Source: Petrosia ficiformis (Eukaryota; Porifera; Demospongiae; Haplosclerida; Petrosiidae). From it: a stretch of DNA of 64,000 nucleotides. The position numbers and the translations under genes are program-made. How positions within the stretch are numbered: the first letter of the stretch is position 1; every line of letters begins with the position of its first letter. Location of the stretch: the NCBI GenBank assembly GCA_947044365.1, contig OX345645.1:3127741-3191740 (forward strand), given 5' to 3'. Below the pieces are notes generated by a model. That model was not told the origin of the DNA and ran no database searches. It saw only the letters and a program-made list of their open reading frames with translations. Positions 63,548 to 64,000 of this stretch are shown here, piece by piece.

Positions 63548-64000
63548 GTAATTACCACTATTCAACTAAAATCACTACTGCATAACAATATGTATAGAGA
63601 AAAGGTATTACTATGATTTGTGGTGATCCTTAATTAATTATTCATTGCTGACTTTCTCATGTCTGGAACAGAACAGCCTATTAGTGTTATAGTTATTTGT
63701 TATGGCCTGCAGGGGCATTTGTATGATTGCTTTCCCATGAGTTTAATAATTATATTTGTATGATTGCTTTCCCATGGGTTTAATAATTATATTTGTGTCA
63801 CATACGTGTATACGTAATTAAGGAGGTTGCATTATTCTGGGGGCTCAGTCGATTAATGGGCATGGTATATAATAGAACACATGCTCCAGCTGGAAGAAAG
63901 CTACTTGTAAGCTTGTAACTTATCTTAGCTGTTTTATCTGTAATATATTCCTAAAAGTAAAAGTATTCAAAATAATAACTATAATAGGCTGTTGTTGAAA
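63548..64000 (+). other. CABIN1 intron at window end
   Basis: It contains TTGTATGATTGCTTTCCCAT twice and GGGCATGGTATATAATAGAA, an inverted and partly duplicated piece of MITE family 3. No exon was seen. Confidence 0.5.

Overview
The window is AT-rich eukaryotic (metazoan) DNA. It has GT...AG introns, many simple repeats, small inverted-repeat elements and a pervasive GTACAT/ACATGT repeat. The low GC, short introns in parts and repeat style suggest an invertebrate, plausibly a sponge, but nothing here proves the taxon.

Main host gene. From 756 to 63547 the + strand carries 29 internal exons (about 3.7 kb of coding sequence, 1,231 codons) of a CABIN1 (calcineurin-binding protein 1, Hir3-like) homologue. 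Codon phase agrees across every junction. The gene starts before the window and continues past it. Eleven exons lie in 756..7250 and eighteen in 50693..63547. A 43.4-kb intron separates them (7251..50692).

Nested array. Inside that intron, on the opposite strand, is an array of three-exon type-1 cystatin (stefin)-like genes. Seven are open from start to stop (109-114 aa), at 12.3, 16.2, 27.0, 34.5, 38.3, 44.8 and 47.3 kb. Each has a TATA box just upstream. Broken relatives lie at 10.1, 23.5, 24.3, 33.0 and 43.4 kb, and orphan first-exon pieces at 24.8, 28.8 and 35.9 kb. The two intron positions match those of vertebrate stefin genes as I recall them. The usual QxVxG inhibitory loop is replaced by PGSDG, QGSDG or RINDG, and the C-terminal tails differ from copy to copy. 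The array grew by tandem segmental duplication: about 4-kb units between 10.8 and 18.9 kb, and a roughly 10.3-kb block (33.03-43.37) repeated as a 7.3-kb block (43.38-50.64).

Other contents of the big intron: a decayed THAP/DDE transposon (19.36-20.96 kb); a pair of 785-bp direct repeats, seemingly identical, around a 1-kb core that sits in a GT microsatellite; several foldback (MITE-like) families; relics of a probable transposase tail; and a 36-bp minisatellite.

Elsewhere in the host gene: a 114-bp satellite (5.1-6.1 kb) repeats the 3' splice site and start of one CABIN1 exon about eight times; there is an 11-nt microexon; and one exon encodes a long Ser/Thr/Pro-rich insertion. Two tRNA-like sequences lie near 1.1 and 1.4 kb. 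All calls come from reading the sequence by eye; no search or alignment was run.
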